Position numbers and translations under genes: made by a program. A stretch of DNA of 64,000 bases from Symsagittifera roscoffensis. Lineage: Eukaryota; Xenacoelomorpha; Acoela; Convolutidae. Positions 41,501-50,981 of this stretch are shown piece after piece (position 1 is the first letter of the stretch; each line of letters begins with the position of its first letter). Below the pieces are notes generated by a model that had not been told where the DNA came from, did not search any database, and saw only the letters and a list, made by a program, of their open reading frames with translations. The DNA lies in the NCBI RefSeq assembly GCF_963678635.1, contig NC_087062.1:3993556-4057555 (forward strand). Direction: 5' to 3'.

Positions 41501-43812
41501 TCTAAATCGGGTTCTCGAATTGAAGAAGGATGTGATGCTCTCTTTTTTATTGCTATTTTCCTTAATTGTGGTGTTAAGGTCATCATTAAGATTTCTGTCA
41601 TCTTTGTGTTTTTATAGTCGTGCGTATTTAGTGAATATGCTTTTCGAACTAGTGTTTCGATTCTTACTGCTATTTGCTTGATGGTTTCGTTTGGTAATCT
41701 GCGAATTTCATTGCATAATACTCTTTGTTGTTGTTTGTTTCTTTCGGAGTCAAACATTTTTGAAAATTCTTGTGTAAATCTTTTCCAGTTTGATTTTATT
41801 TCTTGAGGTAGTACTGAAAACCATTTTTGGGCTGCGCCATCTAAGGTTGTTTGTATCAACGCTGTGCGTCGATGTATCCAGTTTTGATGTAGTGGCGTGT
41901 TAATTGGTTCAGGTCCAATATTTAAAATTAAATTTGCTGTTACTGCATTTAAGTAATCTTCTACAGAGTATTCAGGGTCTGTTCCTGTGAAAACCATTAA
42001 GGGTTTATTTGATGTTATTGATGATCCACCCATAAGGTATGGATTCATTGTCATTTGTAATGATTCAGCTGCATTTGGCATTTGAGAAAAATTTGAAAGT
42101 TGGTTTCTTGTTATTTCATGTTGTTGAAGATAATACGGGAGTGGTATTTCATTTTGCATTTGTGATGGTTGATACGAGTGTGTAGTCATTGGATTTTGTT
42201 GTTGAATTGGTTGAAAAGATTGTATATTAATTGGATTTTGTTGTTGAATTGGTTGTTGATATTGTGCATCTATTGATTGTGGAGAAAAATTTCTATGGTT
42301 TGTACGTGTTTTCTGTATTCCTTGTCTACGATATTCTTGAGTATTTGGTGCAAATATATCTGGTTGTAAGAAATCTTCATCTGAGGATAAATAATCCATT
42401 TGATAAGATGTTTGTTTTTTATTTTTATTTTGTTGAAAAAATGGGTAATTTTCACTGCGATCCTGTGGAGGATTTGGTTGAAAATTTGTGGAATTATATT
42501 GGGCCGTTGGGTTATCCCAGTTTCGAGGTTTTGTATATTGATTAAAATTTCTTTGTGGTTTATCATTTGTTTTTGATGGATGTGTATAATTATAATTATG
42601 GTCTGCAAAGTTGTTTCTAGTGAATGTTTTGCGTGTTTTTGATGGTATTGTCATGGGTTTGTATGTTTGGTAATCCATATGTGAATATTTAGGGGCAACC
42701 GAAGGTTTAACGGTTGATTGTAAGGTTACCTGTGTTTGTGAAGGATTTGTATTTCTTGGTGTTGTTAAATTTGGGCGTATTGGTGAAATACTTTGTTGTG
42801 TAGTTGTTGTGTGTACAATTTCTTCATTTATGAAGTGTGATGGTGTCTGGATATCTTGTTGAGTAAGATTCCTAGTTCCATTGAGATTTTCATTGTGTAT
42901 AACTGTAGAGTTTAAACTATTATTTTGTGTATCGGGTAAAAATGTATTATAGTTTAATGGTGTTGCATCAATTGTTAATGGTATTACTCTTACATAATCT
43001 CTTATGTACGATATTGTACCTATTGCTTGACTTGAGATTGATTGTGGAAAGTTTATAAATGCGGGATGAGACCATTCGGGGTCCCAAACATAATCTGATT
43101 GTTCTGTGATAGCGGTATCATCGTTCGAATTTTGGGGTCTAAAATTTTTTCTTGCTTGTGCAATTAAATCAATATTGTGTGTAAAATAATCTATGATGAA
43201 CCATGCTAAAATTTTTTGTAAATCGTGTTTGGTATGTTGTGAAACGTCGTCTTTCGTGAAATTTTCTTTAATGATGTTTAAATAACTAGAGAGTAGTGTG
43301 ATTTCATGTCGTACTCTTAGATGTTTAGATGTTTCTGTCGGTGAGACATTTGTTAATGGGAGTTCATTTTCTAATATCGAAATATAACTATATATTATTG
43401 CGAAAACTTCATTGGTGAAAATGGAGTTTGCTCTTTGTGAGTTATGGTATTGGATGTCTTTTATATATTCTGAAAAAACTTTTGAAAATTCTAAATCAAG
43501 GTCGTCTGTTTGAATAGTATATGTTCTATTATTATGGTTTGGGGAAGTGAATTCTATAGAGTAGATTCCATACTGTTGTGTTATGTTGCATATATCTTTT
43601 AGATAGTGATCTATGATTTGTCTTTTGATTTTTACATCGGGGAACTCTGTTTTACATGGACTGATTCCGGGTTCAAATAAATTTACGAGTAAATTTTGAC
43701 AAAATATGTGTTGTCCTCTATCAGTATCTGCATCTACTATAAAAGGAAAGATTTCATCATCATCTGGAGTTTCGTCACCTGGGGTGTGTGTTGAACTCAT
43801 TTTTTCGTTCAA
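35578..43812 (-). CDS. Gag-pol polyprotein of the giant element (2744 aa, uninterrupted)
   Basis: A single open frame. Approximate domains by residue: 1-300, conserved N-terminal region (also present in both decayed copies); 300-600, Asn/Gln-rich; 605-790, gypsy-type capsid (VFTGTDPEYSVEDYL, LDGAAQKWFSVLP); 845-858, one CCHC knuckle (CNYCRRYGHSISEC); 930-1080, Asn/Arg/Ser/Tyr repeats; about 1230, protease (FLIDSGAESNII); 1600-1830, RT with YLDDVF near 1738; 1880-2000, RNase H (AMCDASNFGIGAAL, FTDHKP, LPDTLSR); 2250-2292, integrase HHCC (HSGSEKT...CNDCIVCQ); 2320-2425, integrase core (FDTKGP, TDNGTEF, LVEGMNRS) with all three acidic residues; about 2605, GPY motif (LRKGPYQ). It is about twice the usual length, mainly from the gag part. 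The start overlaps ORF1. Confidence 0.96.
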   Translation of the reverse strand: MNEKMSSTHTPGDETPDDDEIFPFIVDADTDRGQHIFCQNLLVNLFEPGISPCKTEFPDVKIKRQIIDHYLKDICNITQQYGIYSIEFTSPNHNNRTYTIQTDDLDLEFSKVFSEYIKDIQYHNSQRANSIFTNEVFAIIYSYISILENELPLTNVSPTETSKHLRVRHEITLLSSYLNIIKENFTKDDVSQHTKHDLQKILAWFIIDYFTHNIDLIAQARKNFRPQNSNDDTAITEQSDYVWDPEWSHPAFINFPQSISSQAIGTISYIRDYVRVIPLTIDATPLNYNTFLPDTQNNSLNSTVIHNENLNGTRNLTQQDIQTPSHFINEEIVHTTTTQQSISPIRPNLTTPRNTNPSQTQVTLQSTVKPSVAPKYSHMDYQTYKPMTIPSKTRKTFTRNNFADHNYNYTHPSKTNDKPQRNFNQYTKPRNWDNPTAQYNSTNFQPNPPQDRSENYPFFQQNKNKKQTSYQMDYLSSDEDFLQPDIFAPNTQEYRRQGIQKTRTNHRNFSPQSIDAQYQQPIQQQNPINIQSFQPIQQQNPMTTHSYQPSQMQNEIPLPYYLQQHEITRNQLSNFSQMPNAAESLQMTMNPYLMGGSSITSNKPLMVFTGTDPEYSVEDYLNAVTANLILNIGPEPINTPLHQNWIHRRTALIQTTLDGAAQKWFSVLPQEIKSNWKRFTQEFSKMFDSERNKQQQRVLCNEIRRLPNETIKQIAVRIETLVRKAYSLNTHDYKNTKMTEILMMTLTPQLRKIAIKKRASHPSSIREPDLDFRKLVDKLEQAEITMKLEETENLKLQYVNKIETTSTNINNIQESETDLVEKITEILNIYEKNPNFKGKPSFKKWCNYCRRYGHSISECRQKQQDSQNKPQKYKEPNKSFYQYMKKDQNLPNKNVYSNNSSGKPLPNNTSYTRNQSPYNSSYRGRSPERRNTYNSSQNHYNRPNSRNNYSRSNSNTQRFVSRSNSQSRNNYYPNNQSRNSSYNRNRNYSYNRNRSYSNNRNQNYPNNRSRNNSYNRSNYNRPNNNYQNRSRNNSQNRHPSYNNRYRNYSQSPHRNNNHYNNSNNRHRSSTPKHQRQINQVQANPETTSDPPGIDDTVTDTLQLNQINCTSSDSESDTENTLDINMIKVENDYESVIYEQPFPSHIYENQSQILQNHYTTPINSTPTTQETNAKNTTEQPNQNVKTKCLNTNHIYQNIQKEQPKEKIWTIPFLLESSRNKEFQPPDLEIDFLIDSGAESNIINIPTWNEIKILHPKLTPLETSSKLATAQGSTLINYGKIQLFLLPTRTMEQSKILNKPFKQIFHITDIKYNIIGIPFISKYIPTINILNSKILIKDKYTKTKDTSLTFFQRLNKQPPFFSKFYPIFNQQRKHLKPLSGNIYNFSIKQVHQYDKEQNKQKFYMSDFEFKPIHKFFKITISSIKYLKNSNSDIISLHVYNNTPYQVTLPLGLLGYCETNATISPIHEKAYRVNNILQLLDICQSTILNEQLSINNIISNENRNTDYFTKTPYFKPTFNISNYTENQQKFLTMFNFQHSQITQDEFEKLAKQLIKYSSVYATSKFDVGKISSSLHLPLKPDAVFKKQRASKVPIHLHDKVNRLLDILEQYNIISPVNKEEQPKGNTFINPVIILAKGESLKIVLDARYLNSLIDESKCNWPIEPIQVILTKINGKYFTTADMNSAYNQMPLDEQSRRLTQFVIGNQQYEFNRLFYGISIGPAAFSAFMSKIFRPLILKKNAITYLDDVFMQSQTKDEMFKVLEQYHQILQNENLKAAPDKSHFFLTRVKFLGHNIERKTITPLKSRIDAIQKLQPPTNKKKIQEFLGMLNFLSKYVYKMQLYLRPFYNTLRQQNNFEWNTEHQARFEEIKKLLTEQISNTIPDPDQPFYAMCDASNFGIGAALLQSHNGTNKMNLISANSRLFTQAELRLSTLMRECTAIIYTLTEYEFLILGSKHPTVLFTDHKPIIFLFTQKSNPNHRVYRFQLILMKFPNLHIVWTAGKNLALPDTLSRNTPPELLTRKTTVEIPKNIKFYLAENETSPRLECKYAVKTDIEQSQINSLQHFPLYLDCQNNHYEVDLLGTSTFKPIPYSQWIKNNTQQKRTKQHLPKKDHFPLIEKEDLTDKINLSGPQTNDSKYTINQVFDLHDPLDTIPLSKLEIENIFLPPTETITISTLKQYQNLDPVIRQLKSWHKYKTKPIKADSTILGNKTLLRYFRKFNNTTINENTDLLEYNLNESTVPCLPISMILIAFNISHTQNIKGHSGSEKTYSNFIQNFYFPNAPIWIKVLCNDCIVCQLNKPYPNQKQIAQKQDFKGQSLYFNHRISFDTKGPISPSSEGNSYIMVIVDAFTHYVALNPVPHCNAYYAYTTLYEHWIAKFGLPEILVTDNGTEFINNEIITLCHLYNIKHKPRTSHAPWTNGLVEGMNRSLQEYLRCIINGNDTKYTEWSADVKLFPLAYNSQITTTLGMSPYEMVFNQKPRKPIMFTANSHKNAQGYCQPNKDSICYNLPLHTHDEDHFHHPQILKLASGTHTEWILNRDKKHNEIYQKITKKLLQRQNINEQINSRFTPASDLKIGTFVLIPNFNTQKGISKKLQPLRKGPYQIIAKPTDVTYKIIDSNKKEIVQHRNNLLPYYPKEYALRELTQLYSFTGLKIIQNEPHLKNTEQNDNPTENQNTKPIATKNNTQNHKESPKQRKNRKMTEQIIPQEEIDKSEHRKTTRLRTQPRKNYKMFIPQSKILKKVEFKK

Positions 43813-44242
43813 TGACTGTTAATATGTAATTATTAATGTGTCGAATTGGTTGATTCCAGTTGTATAGATGTACTGGTTTGTGTTTGTACTGTTTTTTTAT
43901 TCTTCTTTTTCCTCTTTGTGATGAATTTGAAGTTGTTTCTGAGTCAGAAAAATATAATTGATCGTGTTGTGAGTAATTTTTATCTATTGATTCTTTTAGT
44001 TTGTAAAGTTCGTCTAAACTGTTGGTTTCTGATTCTGAAAATGCGTTTCGATTTTTTGAAAATCTTTTTCGTGTTATTTGTCTTTGTTTAGTTATTATTT
44101 TTCTCTTTAGTGTTTGTCGTTTTGTGCGAATGTATCCAACTGTTTGTGTATGAGGTGTGATTACAAGGTCGTATTTTTTGTTATCTATTTCACAATTGTG
44201 TAAAACGATTGTTTGTTTATTCCCTAGGTTTTTAAATGACAT
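43775..44242 (-). CDS. ORF1 of the giant element, short basic protein (155 aa)
   Basis: This first frame after the leader is overlapped by 38 bases by gag-pol in another frame. It is rich in Lys/Arg (RTKRQTLKRKIITKQRQ), with an acidic YFSDSETTS patch and a C-terminal LYNWNQPIRHI segment. No known family is recognised. It is preserved in the left copy (1773-2243) and recognisable in the right copy (from about 63010), so it is a standard part of this family. Gag-pol may be reached by reinitiation, leaky scanning or a frameshift near the overlap. A nucleic-acid-binding or RNA-export role would be a guess from charge. Confidence 0.8.
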   Translation of the reverse strand: MSFKNLGNKQTIVLHNCEIDNKKYDLVITPHTQTVGYIRTKRQTLKRKIITKQRQITRKRFSKNRNAFSESETNSLDELYKLKESIDKNYSQHDQLYFSDSETTSNSSQRGKRRIKKQYKHKPVHLYNWNQPIRHINNYILTVIERKNEFNTHPR

Positions 44243-45474
44243 AAGGTTTAGGATGACGGGTGCAAAAGGTTGTTAAATGATTTCTATTTTCCTAAACTGT
44301 TAGTTCTTACGATTTTTTGGTTAGCTTAACCTGGGTCTATTTGTTTAGGGTTGGAGAGAAAAGTATATCGATTCCGAAGAATGATTTTTACTTTCTCGTG
44401 ACTAGTATAAGCTAAGGTGTTAACTTACTTAATCTTACTTAGGGGTAGTGATTGTGTTCAAGGGTTGGAGAATAGTAAATCGATCCACAAGGTTCAGGTA
44501 TAATTAGAACGCGAGTAGTTCGTTAGATACTATTTTAAACTTACTAAGTCTAAGATTTATCCTGGGTCTGGTAAGAGGGGGGATCAAGTGAAGGATGAAT
44601 AACCGAAGTTCTTCACTGTTTATCCTAATTTGAATGATTAGTTTTATTTAAAAATTTCTATTAGTCTTAGGTCTTTAGAAAGGGTTGGGTAGTGAATCGA
44701 CGTTTGAGGTCGTTAGACACTAATTAAGTGGGTGGGGGAGAACAAAGTTGTTCTGTTTGATCCAAGGATAAGCCTTGATGATCAAGTTTGAAATTTAATT
44801 AAGTAGAAAATGATTTAAGATCCAAGGATAAGCCTTGATGATCTGTTTTTAAATTAAGTGACTTTAAGTTTTAATAAAGTTTTTAAATTTGTGTAAAGGA
44901 AAGATTTAGTGTTTTATGATGTTAGTGAGTTGATGATTGCTGTTATGTTTTAGGTGATGAAGCTGGGACAACAGGATGATTTATGATTACTAACCATTTA
45001 TTGTCATGCTACTAATTTTTATCTTTATTTTCCAATAAATATTTTTCAAACATGTTTTGTAGAATACTGCAGAATTTTAGGAAAACGATCTTAGATCTTT
45101 TTATCAATCGTTATTGTATAATATTAATTTTGTTTAGCGCCTGAAATGATTTTGAAGATTTTCTTCAAGGTTTTATGTTTGCAAATGGAAATCTAAATTC
45201 ATTGCAAGTAGTATTCGAAATATAAAAGTTTGTTCTGGCTTTTGCCGAACTATCATGTAACTATACGGCAAGTTTCTACTTTGTCGTATGTCGTCTTTGG
45301 TTCGATGTCTTCTTCCAATTCCGGGTAGTTCTATTATGGTTCGGAATATTGGCTCGGATCTATTGAGTCGGAGAGACATTTCAATTAAATTATTGTCGTA
45401 TAACATTTTGTAAATGTTTTTGTCTAATTTCTAATCTAATTTTGGTTAATTCTAATCTAATAAGGTCTTGTTCG
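44243..45474 (-). other. Leader of the giant element with splice-donor-like and hairpin motifs
   Basis: About 1.2 kb without a coding frame. GTAAGT (44423-44428) and GTAAGA (44433-44438) on the minus strand are kept in all three family copies and could be the donor for spliced envelope mRNA. A GATCATCAAGGCTTATCCTTGGATC-like inverted motif occurs twice about 60 bases apart (near 44758-44782 and 44818-44842). Such a paired hairpin could serve dimerisation or packaging. Confidence 0.55.
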
Positions 45475-45492
45475 AGACTTATGGTCGCACCA
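45475..45492 (-). promoter_or_regulatory. Primer-binding site of the giant element
   Basis: The minus strand reads TGGTGCGACCATAAGTC two bases inside the 5' LTR. The first ten bases equal those at 15410 in the gag-protease element. The tRNA was not assigned. Confidence 0.8.
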
Positions 45493-45494
45493 GA

Positions 45495-45902
45495 TGAGTT
45501 AGGACCGAGGTTTAACTCATAGAGTAATTTCGGATAGGGTACACCGTCTGCTCGTCACGCTATCTTATTTTCGGCCGGATAGATTCGTGCAACTTCTTAG
45601 TCTAATACCGATCCTAATCTTACTCTTATACTATCTAGTCTCAGGTTGTTTAACTAGTCTCTGCTAGGCTCAATAGATCTAGGGTATACTGGTTTATTGC
45701 GGCTGCTGAAGTGCTCGGGAGAGTCCAACTAATTTCTAAGTTAAATTCAAATCTCTCTGGTGCTGAAATTACAAGTAACTTCAGCACTTACAAATAAGTG
45801 GGTTGTTAGTTAGATGGATCATGATTGGTTAATATTAAATACTTTACATTGGTAAAACATTTAATTTATCCAATCATAAAATATAGTTTAGATCAGGTTC
45901 CA
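45495..45902 (-). repeat. 5' LTR of the giant element (408 bp)
   Basis: It is identical by eye to 27000-27407. The plus strand begins TGAGTTAGG and ends GGTTCCA, followed by the target duplication GTTT. Confidence 0.97.
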
Positions 45903-46242
45903 GTTTTGCCTGAAGCTTGCGTCTGAAAAAGATGCATCCATTTGGCTTAATGTTTTAGCCCTTAGCAGATAAAAATTGTAAATTGATTATAGTTCGGAAG
46001 ATCTTACTTCGAATTCAGAGGTTGCTTTGGTTTAAAATATGGCTCGCAGCCCTTCAATTTCCTTAAATGGGCTTGTAGTGCAAATTTTAACCCCTTCCAT
46101 CTCCTACATTGCAAAGTGCAGGCGAGAGCTCTGTCAGCCTTTTGAACTACAACTGAAGAAAAAGTGAGGCTCGGCATAAAAAAGGTGAGATTAAACTGCG
46201 TTTTCTACTCACGCACTGAATTGTTGTGTGAACTATTTCAAA

Positions 46243-46393
46243 ACGCAAACAATTACCATAAACAGCTGAAAGTTTCAGAGAAACAAAATTTTTTGGATGT
46301 CTTGCAGATAACATTCTGTTTTTTTAGGCACTATTGAAGAAGGAGACAATTCAGCAGCTATCTGAAAAAATTTAAGAAAATCAAGAGGCCATG
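46243..46393 (+). repeat. Dispersed repeat copy A (about 150 bp)
   Basis: It matches 60775-60926 in the same orientation. Both begin ACGCAAACAATTACCAT and share GGATGTCTTGCAGATAACAT and CACTATTGAAGAAGGAGACA. The second copy is open across it in one frame (with KQKLLDVLQITFGFLSTIEEGD); this copy has a frame break. It may be an old mobile element or gene fragment. Confidence 0.7.
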
Positions 46394-48654
46394 GTATATG
46401 AGGGACAATAAAAAAAAACTGGAACGATAAACTTGCGATTAATGCTGATATTAAAATCAAAACTGTTGATACATTTCTTGTGTTTTTTGTGTTCAATGCT
46501 GTCATGGCTCTATCCATCTGTTTACCGACCGTACCTCAACGGAAACACTCTTTCTATTACATCCTTCCCTCATGCGATGTTGAATGCACAAGCTGTGAAC
46601 AGCCCTATTATATCGTTTTTCGATCGTGTTGTGATGAGAGAATCTGAAAAAACCTGGAAACAACGCATTTTAAAAAAAAATTGTAAACTATGTTTATTCC
46701 ACATCACAACAGTTTTTGCAAGTTCATATAAAAACTTTAAAAAAAACGAAAAATTTTTTTTCTTGTAACTTTTATCATTTTCTTTGAAGAAAGTTTAAAA
46801 TCTAAAGAAGGTACCAAAAAACAACTATATTTACTATAGTATTACCTAATATTCACAACTTAACTTGAATTGTATGAATTAAATTTTTATAAAAATGCCT
46901 GCTCACTGTATTTGCTCAAATTTAAACAAAAAATAAAAATCTCCAAATCCACTATTATCACATTAAGAAAACTATTTTTCTAATGCTATTCATATTGAAG
47001 CTAAACGGAATGGATAATTATATTTGACTCAACCAATGCTGAGTGTAAGCTATGGTACTTTAAATAGTCGAAAAAACTTATGATTCTTTTAGAAAAACCT
47101 TACTGGCGAAACTAATACTTAAAAATTTGGTTTCTGTTAATAATGTCTTATTAAACAAATGCATCTAGAACAACTTTTTTTTTGCAATCACCACGAAGAA
47201 ACAAAGAATCAAACGAATTTTCGAAGTTTTCCCTTTTAAACTTTATGTATTCTCTGAATCTATTTTATCTATGTTGATTACTAAATCAAGAGCATATAAG
47301 ATCTATCACGATGAGCAGTGTCTTTTAGTAAAAACGAAAAAAATATATTCATTAGTTTTATGTAACATAGGACACTGACAGGTATTAGCTGCGATGACTG
47401 AAACTAATACATATAGGTTTGATCTGTAAAACGCCTGGGAGACAAGATTGAACTCAACGTCCGCTCCAAAATTGTACAAAAATCACAAACAACAACAAAG
47501 ATAATCAAATTAACAGTTGTTCTGTAATGTTTTTTATTATAAAACCATGTTAAAAAATTTTACATTGTTTTTTCAATATTTAAACAGGATGTATCAATCT
47601 CTTATAACGCAGGATATCTCCTGTGACATGTGTAAGATACCAAGACACAAACAAAATATCAGGGGAAGTTCGTTATTCAGACTTCTACTCCATTGTTTTC
47701 TTATACTATCAGAATCTCAAAATTATAGCGGTAACAAAAAATATATCAAGTCTTATTTACGGTATCATCCAGACTAATCATGGAGTTCTTTTTTTTCTCC
47801 GCTTATAACAAATACATCACAAAGTCTACATAGCCAATGAAAAAATTAAATTCTACAAAAAGTCTACAAATATTTTTATTTTTCAAAAGATAATATATCA
47901 TCAATTGTAAGGAGTACCCTTGTCGCAGTCCTTGCAAATTGTTTTGCGAGAATGATTGATTGTTTAGAAAAATACCTGTCCTGGGTTCTTCGGTCCCTTT
48001 CATTAAAACCCTACAAAGCTTGTGTATAAATCTCTGTACAGAAATTAAATGCCAGAAAGTAGCGGTCAAAAAGGTAGCTATCAGCACCTCTCCAAGTGGC
48101 TTTTATGTTTTCATATATACTTTTCAAGGAAACCTTGAAACAATTTTTATTTTTTTTTCAATATTTATACATTGAGCCCCTCATATCAGGTGAAAAAATT
48201 GTACATTTAGATTTAGAGTATACCAGTAACCGCTTGAACTTCAATTTACATTTGAGAGAGATGGAAATTTAGAACATTTTTGTTTTGTGCATTGTTTACA
48301 AATTTTTGCGAGTGCTGGAAGATAATTTTCAATATGAGCTTCAAGAAATGAAATATTTGTTATTGTTTTTCAAAGATCATGCAAATTTTGTGATAATGCC
48401 AAAAAATCAGGTATATTTCAGTCTTCAGGCTAAAGTAGTAATGAAATTACCAATAAAATTTGAACTCACTTTTTCTTTGTTTTTTTTTTGAAAATCTAAT
48501 TTTTTAAAAATATTTCTGGCTGCAATTCTTTTTCGGCTAGTATAACATTGATGTCTAATCTGAGCTTTGAAATGACCGCATTTGGGGAAATTTGGATTTT
48601 TTAAACGTTTCTTTATTCAATAGTCTGAATCAAAACTTTTGCACTAGCGCCATC

Positions 48655-49090
48655 TAAATTATGGATTTTGTTTTTGCGGTTTTGTTACATGTGGCATTGT
48701 CAAAGATCAGTTTCAATTTTTGTCATTATCATTGTTTGTTCAAAAGTCTTGCTCCCAAAACAATTTGTTACGGTATTTTTACTCCGAATGATGATAATAA
48801 AAAAACAATAAAGGCTAATATAGAGAAGCTGGAGTTACAACCCATGATGCAACTATAGATTCTTTTTGTGCATTGTTTATGAATTTTTTCCATTTACTTT
48901 ATCTTGGGAAGTATGGAATTTTTTAAAATTAGTTGGTTCAATAAAAACAATCTATCTTTGGATTTTTGTCGGGTTTTCTTTACCTTTTGCATGGTCGAAC
49001 ATCATTTTTATTTTGTTGTCATGCATCATTGTTGGTTCAAACGTCATGCTCCCAAAAAAATTGCTAGTGGTAATGATGAAGAAGCAATAA
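48655..49090 (+). repeat. Diverged tandem repeat, unit about 300 bp
   Basis: The segment around 48655-48800 is repeated in degenerate form at about 48955-49090. Shared blocks are GGATTTTTGT-like starts, TGTTCAAA.GTC.TGCTCCCAAAA and the AAAGCAATAAA-type ends. It is non-coding as far as I can see. Confidence 0.55.
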
Positions 49091-50858
49091 AAACTAGTCG
49101 AAAAAATGACAACTCATCAAGCTCCAGCGTCGGAACAAAACGCTTGCAAAATTTTGAGAGAGATGCAATTTTACATTTTTTTGTGCCGTGTTTGTGTGCT
49201 TAACGTAGTCCTAAATACACAAATTTTAAATTATTTTTCAGTTTATTTAGATTTTTTTATTTTAACCGGTAATATATAATACAAAGATAACCGGTTGATA
49301 ACGTAGCCCAAAGTTTTGCGACGGTAGTCTTTGAAAAGCTAGAAGTAAAGTTTTTTTCAATTTAGTGCAGCTTTTTCTGCGTAGTGTGATAAAAAGTTCT
49401 GAAAGTAAAAAAAAAACTGTTTAGGCATATTCGTTAGTAATAGTTTTTCAGGCAAACAGGACTACAGTTTTTGAAGAAAATGGCTTAGAATACCAAAACC
49501 CAATCATTTAAAAGTTCATTTTTTTATTTCGCTGAAATTAAGAAAAGACATTTGCAAAAGTTTTTTGAACTTCACAAGTTTTTGATTTCCGAAATGGCAC
49601 CGAAACCTCTGAGAACTAATTTTTTTGAGTAAAATTAACATAAAGCAGAAACAAGCTTTTGTAAACGACTAAATTAAGCATAAAAAGCGTTCTTGCTCGC
49701 TCTACCCGCTCGTTTTAGCCGCAAAAACGGGCTCTACAAAAAATTTGCACTACTTGCTCGTTTTACTCGCTTACTCTACTCCAAATTTTTTAGAGCGTTT
49801 TTAAATTGATTTGTGAGCATTTTAATTTTTTTCTAAATCGTTCGAATCACGACTGAAAGGTTTTGAATATGATATATCACTCAATTCTTTTCTCTGAAAA
49901 TAATGTTGGTAGCTGATTTCGCTTGGAACACAAAAAAAAAACAACACACCCGAATAGAAAGTCCCTCTTCCTTTTTCAAAAGGTTAGAACAAAAATAACA
50001 AATCATAGACTTTTAAAGCAACTAAGTATTTTTATGGAATTGCTTAAAATTTGCATCTTTCTGAAAAACTGTATGATTCGTTTTTATAACGATAAGTTCT
50101 AGAATGCTTCGAGCTATTGGGTCTTAAAATTGTATTATGAAACTTTCGCGAGAACAGTCAATTAAAATCGAAGCTGGGAAAATACAAGAATGAGAGGCAA
50201 CAGAGGTAATATAGCTTTAAAATTAAAGAAGAATAAGATTGCTCGTATCAGGGCGAAGTCCTGAATGTTCCGACAGCCTTAAAGATTTATGGAGCAGTAA
50301 TAACATAAATATCATTAACAATTCAAATGTAATAAAAAAATGAAAAACTTTTTTCTAATTGAAATTTTTTCTATGAAAATTATCTCTCCACACGGCATAT
50401 AAAGTACAGAATAGATTTCGCTCCTTGTAACAAATCAATTATTGCAAATGGTTTTCTTTCAACCAATTTGGAACAATTTCTAAGACGGGTTAAATCTCTC
50501 TCAGCTTACGCGAAATATATCGTGCGGTAACTGTCCCAAATTGACCAAAATGGCAATCTTTAAACCCCATAACTTTACAAAATGATCACAGCTGAATGAT
50601 ACTAAAAAATTCCGTCAAAAATGGCTAGTTAAAAAGTCGACACTTGTCTGAATAAAAAAACCATACCGAGCACAAATATTCCTTTTTTGTATCGAAAATT
50701 GGAACAACAACACTGCTCGTATCAAGGCAAAGCTCAGAAATGTCTTTGAAATAGTTATTATAAGCTTTCAGAAAAATTGATTGTTTTTGTTTTTGATTTT
50801 AAAAAAATTACCCCTCAGGCTATACCCCTCAGGCTATTTGAAGTCCCCCATACTTCAA

Positions 50859-50981
50859 AAAATGTGGAATCATACGTCGTGTCATGCATGGAAAATGTGT
50901 TATTTTAACATAAAGATACGTCGGCAATTTTTCAGGGCTTCCATGGAACCATGCATGGTGCGACGTATGGTTGCACATTTT
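50859..50981. repeat. Short inverted-repeat element with 33-bp arms
   Basis: The left arm 50859-50891 (AAAATGTGGAATCATACGTC...) is mirrored by 50949-50981 with few mismatches. The sequence just outside the right arm (GGTCAACCTGGGA) resembles the end of the element at 59361-60302 (TCCCGGGTTGACC), so both may belong to one MITE group. Confidence 0.6.

Larger units (their letters stand above)
27000..45902 (-). mobile_element. Intact giant gypsy-like LTR retroelement with envelope and extra ORFs (18.9 kb)
   Basis: It is bounded by 408-bp LTRs (27000-27407 and 45495-45902) that look identical base for base, with TG...CA ends, and flanked by the 4-bp duplication GTTT (26996-26999 and 45903-45906). 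On the minus strand the order is LTR, primer site, leader, ORF1 (155 aa), gag-pol (2744 aa), two small membrane ORFs, an ATG-less frame (379 codons), envelope-like protein (872 aa), a 597-aa ORF, 3' region and LTR. All main frames are open, so this is probably a recent and possibly active insertion. At 18.9 kb it is about three times the usual gypsy length. Confidence 0.96.

Noticed and set aside
46433..46768. A 111-codon plus-strand frame beside the dispersed repeat
   Set aside because: Its second half degenerates into Lys/Phe runs typical of AT-rich non-coding DNA, and no domain is recognisable.
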